Below, one piece after another: positions 6,003 through 7,562 of a stretch of DNA of 7,562 bases. Under the pieces are notes generated by a model that saw only the letters and a list, made by a program, of their open reading frames with translations, was not told the origin of the DNA and made no database searches. The translations under genes were made by a program, and so were the position numbers. Where the stretch lies: positions 1 through 7,562 of the forward strand of contig CAJGDV010000056.1 of assembly GCA_904502155.1 (NCBI GenBank). The letters are read 5' to 3'. This DNA comes from an uncultured Bacilli bacterium. GTDB taxonomy: Bacteria > Bacillota_I > Bacilli_A > RF39 > UBA660. Position 1 is the first letter of the stretch. Every line of letters begins with the position of its first letter.

Positions 6003-6014
6003 CATCCTTTTTTT
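5989..6014 (+). terminator. Intrinsic terminator of the lipoprotein gene with the stop codon in its loop
   Basis: AAGGATG (5989-5995) pairs with CATCCTT (6003-6009) around GAAATAA, followed by a T-run to 6014. TAA 6000-6002 is the stop codon and lies in the loop. The last sense codons (Gly-Trp-Lys) are encoded by the hairpin. Confidence 0.85.
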
Positions 6015-6015
6015 A

Positions 6016-6044
6016 TTGCCAAAAATAAATAATAATAGTAAAAT
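6016..6044 (+). promoter_or_regulatory. Promoter of the sensor-kinase-like gene, TTGCCA-N17-TAAAAT
   Basis: TTGCCA at 6016-6021 and TAAAAT at 6039-6044 are separated by exactly 17 bases and lie directly after the upstream terminator. The start is predicted near 6051, giving a leader of about 18 bases with AAGGAG before ATG 6069. Confidence 0.7.
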
Positions 6045-6068
6045 CTAAATATAGCAAGGAGAATATAT

Positions 6069-6791
6069 ATGATTACAACTTTGATATTAACAATATTATT
6101 ATTATATATATATTATAGTTATAAAACAAAAAAACAAATTATCGAAAAATTTGAAAAGGATATTAAAGAATTAAATGAAATAATAGAAAAATATCAAATT
6201 CAGATGCATGAAACAAAAAATCAATTTTTGGTAGTATCAACTATGATAAAAAATGAAGAATCAAAAACAAAAAAATATATAAATAATATAGTAAAAAATG
6301 AATTTGAACCAAATGAAGCAATACAATTTCAAATTAGAAATATCCCATTAAATTCATTAAAATCTTTAGTACATAATAAAATTAAAAAAGCTAATGAAAA
6401 TAATATCAACGTAGATGTTTTTATAGATAAAAGTGCTAAAAACTTTGACTTTTCAAAATTTACTATTAATGACGAATATGATTTTACTAGAATCATTGGT
6501 GTATTTTTTGACAATGCTATTGAAGAATGTACGGAAAAAAAATTTTATAATATTTCTTTTTCACTAACTATGAAAAATGATTATTTATCATTAGAATTAT
6601 CTAATCCAATAAATTCAGCAATAGACAAAAATAAAATTTTTGAAAAAGGATTTACAACTAAAGAAAATGGTCATGGATATGGTTTAGTACTTGTAAAACA
6701 AATTTTAGATAAAAATAAAAAATTTAAACATGATATCAGCATCTTTGAAGATTGTTTAATACAGAGGGTGAATATAAAACGACAAAAATAA
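6069..6791 (+). CDS. Minimal GHKL (AgrC-type) sensor histidine kinase, one membrane segment, orphan
   Basis: A 240-residue protein; the start ATG 6069 follows AAGGAGAATATAT. Residues 2-18 form one hydrophobic helix and 20-45 a charged coiled coil. The H-box is Q-M-H47-E-T-K-N51-Q-F, matching the H-[DE]-x-x-N of AgrC/DcuS-type kinases. The ATP-binding part has the N-box DFTRIIGVFFDNAIEEC (D148, N149) and a glycine box KGFTTKENGHGYGLVLV (194-209) with G201, G203 and G205. The family autophosphorylates on His and passes phosphate to a response regulator. AgrC members usually carry about six sensor helices and 400 or more residues; here the sensor part is almost absent. No regulator gene is visible in the window. 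All key kinase residues appear present, so activity is plausible. It could sense through partner proteins or act as an inhibitor or partner of another kinase; both are inference. Confidence 0.85.
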   Translation: MITTLILTILLLYIYYSYKTKKQIIEKFEKDIKELNEIIEKYQIQMHETKNQFLVVSTMIKNEESKTKKYINNIVKNEFEPNEAIQFQIRNIPLNSLKSLVHNKIKKANENNINVDVFIDKSAKNFDFSKFTINDEYDFTRIIGVFFDNAIEECTEKKFYNISFSLTMKNDYLSLELSNPINSAIDKNKIFEKGFTTKENGHGYGLVLVKQILDKNKKFKHDISIFEDCLIQRVNIKRQK

Positions 6792-6811
6792 ACAAATTTA
6801 GTCGTTTTTTT
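6776..6811 (+). terminator. Intrinsic terminator of the kinase gene, with a spare 3' arm downstream
   Basis: AAAACGAC (6776-6783) pairs with GTCGTTTT (6801-6808), with the T-run continuing to 6811. The 17-base loop holds the stop TAA (6789-6791). A second copy of the right arm (TTTGTCGTTTT, 6829-6839, T-run to 6842) can pair with 6776-6786 over 11 bp, so two mutually exclusive terminators are possible. Confidence 0.75.
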
Positions 6812-6856
6812 GTTATTTTTAAACCTAATTTGTCGTTTTTTTGGGATTCAATTTTG

Positions 6857-6886
6857 TTGAAAATGTAATACTCCAGATGGTATATT
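6857..6886 (+). promoter_or_regulatory. Promoter of the cold-shock gene, TTGAAA-N18-TGG-TATATT type
   Basis: TTGAAA (6857-6862), an 18-base spacer and TATATT (6881-6886) with TGG before it as an extended -10. The start is predicted near 6893, giving a leader of about 31 bases, the longest in the window but much shorter than the long cold-sensing leaders of enterobacterial cspA. Confidence 0.7.
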
Positions 6887-6923
6887 TATATTGTAAACAA
6901 GTTATTAGAAGGGAGATTAAATT

Positions 6924-7136
6924 ATGAGAGGAAAAGTAAAATGGTTTAACAATACGAAAGGATATGGATTCATCGAATACAGAGATGGTGAAGATATATT
7001 TATTCATTATTCTGCAATTTTATCTGAAGGATATAAAACTTTAGTTGAAGGACAATTTGTAGAATTTGAATTAGTAGAAACTGCAAAAGGTTTACAAGCT
7101 AAAAATGTAATTGAAATTAAAACTGCATTAGTATAA
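6924..7136 (+). CDS. csp: Cold-shock domain protein (CspA family)
   Basis: A 70-residue single cold-shock domain, an OB-fold that binds single-stranded RNA and DNA and acts as an RNA chaperone in the cytosol. It starts MRGKVKWFNN (W7, F8) and has RNP1 KGYGFI (12-17) and RNP2 DIFIHY (24-29; the usual sequence is VFVHF), then VEGQFVEFELVETAKGLQAKNV, as in canonical Csp proteins. Length matches the family norm of 65-70. ATG 6924 is preceded by GAAGGGAGATTAAATT, a strong purine-rich ribosome site unlike the AGGTGAT sites of the other genes, which suggests high expression. It is flanked by its own promoter and a G/C-cored terminator, so it is a single-gene unit. The exact paralogue (A, B, D) cannot be told from the sequence alone. 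Confidence 0.97.
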   Translation: MRGKVKWFNNTKGYGFIEYRDGEDIFIHYSAILSEGYKTLVEGQFVEFELVETAKGLQAKNVIEIKTALV

Positions 7137-7163
7137 AAAAAGCCAGTAGTATTGGCTTTTTTT
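7135..7163 (+). terminator. Intrinsic terminator of the cold-shock gene
   Basis: AAAAAAAGCCA (7135-7145) pairs with TGGCTTTTTTT (7153-7163) around GTAGTAT. It begins within the stop codon TAA (7134-7136). The four-base GCCA/TGGC core makes it one of the strongest hairpins here, and its A-tract would also allow function on the opposite strand. Confidence 0.85.
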
Positions 7164-7174
7164 ATTGCTCAACT

Positions 7175-7204
7175 CTTTAAAAAAAAGCAAATTTTTGGTA
7201 TAAT
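7175..7204 (+). promoter_or_regulatory. Extended -10 promoter of hpf
   Basis: TGG-TATAAT: TGG (7196-7198) precedes a consensus TATAAT (7199-7204). A weak -35 (TTTAAA 7175-7180) sits at 18 bases. The start is predicted near 7211, exactly at the GGAGG ribosome site, giving a leader of about 13 bases. No sigma-B-like or sigma-H-like elements are evident. Confidence 0.65.
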
Positions 7205-7223
7205 ATATATGGAGGATGATAAT

Positions 7224-7562
7224 ATGAAATTTATTATTAGAGGAAAAAATATTGATGTTACAGAAGCTATAAAAAGCTACATCGAAAACAAATTAGGTAG
7301 ACTAGATAAATACCTTGAAAACCCATATAATATTACTGCAACAGTAAATGTAACAGTAAAAGGAAATAAGCAAATTGTTGAAGTAACAATTCCAACTAAA
7401 AAAATCATACTTCGAGGAGAAGAATCAAACGAAGATTTATATGCTTCAATTGATTTAGTATCTGATAAATTAGAAAGACAAATTAGAAAAAACAAAACAA
7501 AAATGGCTAGTCAAAGAGCTAAAACAATAATTGAAGATTTTAATTTTGACTATATTGAACCA
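7224..7562 (+). CDS. hpf: Ribosome hibernation promoting factor, N-terminal part (3' truncated by window edge)
   Basis: The first 113 codons are visible and the frame runs off the window. ATG 7224 follows GGAGGATGATAAT, a near-perfect Shine-Dalgarno site. The sequence MKFIIRGKNIDVTEAIKSYIENKLGRLDKYL, followed by strand-forming VNVTVKGNKQIVEVTIP and the helix DLYASIDLVSDKLERQIRKNKTK, is the S30AE/YfiA domain. That domain binds the 30S decoding region and silences ribosomes in stationary phase or stress. The reading continues past the about 95-residue domain into a linker (AKTIIEDFNFDYIEP). Bacillota normally have the long form with a C-terminal dimerisation domain that forms 100S particles, so long form is likely but its C-terminus is out of view. 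It is a separate unit with its own promoter. Confidence 0.95.
   Translation, partial: MKFIIRGKNIDVTEAIKSYIENKLGRLDKYLENPYNITATVNVTVKGNKQIVEVTIPTKKIILRGEESNEDLYASIDLVSDKLERQIRKNKTKMASQRAKTIIEDFNFDYIEP

Noticed and set aside
6329..7007. Minus-strand open frames opposite the kinase and cold-shock genes
   Set aside because: They overlap convincing plus-strand genes with clear family motifs, and no promoter or ribosome site supports them.
7277..7495. Minus-strand open frame opposite hpf
   Set aside because: The plus strand encodes an unmistakable S30AE domain; the reverse frame is a compositional shadow.
1..7562. CRISPR array, tRNA, rRNA, riboswitch, origin or phage attachment site
   Set aside because: No regularly spaced repeats, cloverleaf, rRNA-like stretch or leader longer than about 130 bases was found; the gaps are filled by promoters and terminators.

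Overview
The window is very AT-rich, with short intergenic gaps, and every convincing gene lies on the + strand. MetK, a long-type HPF, a Csp cold-shock protein, a lipoprotein and Shine-Dalgarno sites that match the Bacillota anti-SD point to a low-GC Bacillota. A gut-type Bacilli lineage (RF39/Erysipelotrichia-like) is my best guess. Tryptophan is always TGG and one gene ends in TGA, so the standard bacterial code applies, not the Mycoplasma code. The taxon is inferred from style; no marker phylogeny was done.

Layout: (1) 1-336, 3' end of metK, closed by a terminator that overlaps its stop. (2) 382-2418, a 678-residue protein with a GTG start, its own extended -10 promoter and its own terminator. 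Its N-terminal half looks like a HipA/CtkA-type kinase fold. Its middle looks like a transglutaminase fold. It ends in a single C-terminal membrane helix. In both folds, residues that would be catalytic appear replaced, so it may be a membrane-tethered double pseudoenzyme. (3) 2552-2884, a 110-residue protein made of the two DNA-binding helix-turn-helix modules of an ISNCY-like transposase, without a catalytic domain. (4) 2927-4931, an envelope pair: a DUF368/PopT undecaprenyl-phosphate translocase, then a membrane-anchored SGNH hydrolase with extracellular Ig-like domains. (5) 4978-6002, a 90-residue protein of unknown function and a 239-residue lipoprotein. (6) 6069-6791, a minimal GHKL (AgrC-type) sensor-kinase-like protein with one membrane segment and no response regulator in view. 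(7) 6924-7136, a cold-shock protein. (8) 7224 to the window end, the 5' part of a long-type ribosome hibernation factor.

How the genes work together: most genes look like separate transcription units, each with its own promoter and intrinsic terminator. The exceptions are PopT to SGNH hydrolase and the 90-residue protein to the lipoprotein, where no terminator separates the genes and readthrough is likely. Shared themes are the cell envelope (PopT, SGNH hydrolase, lipoprotein, kinase, tail-anchored protein) and stress or translation control (Csp, HPF).

Two layout habits recur. In five genes the -10 box lies 21-23 bases before the start codon (25 in a sixth), so the predicted mRNA begins at or next to the Shine-Dalgarno site. 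In six of seven terminators the hairpin or its A-tract includes the stop codon. The most unusual gene is the one at 382-2418. No gap between genes exceeds about 135 bases, so there is no long unexplained stretch.
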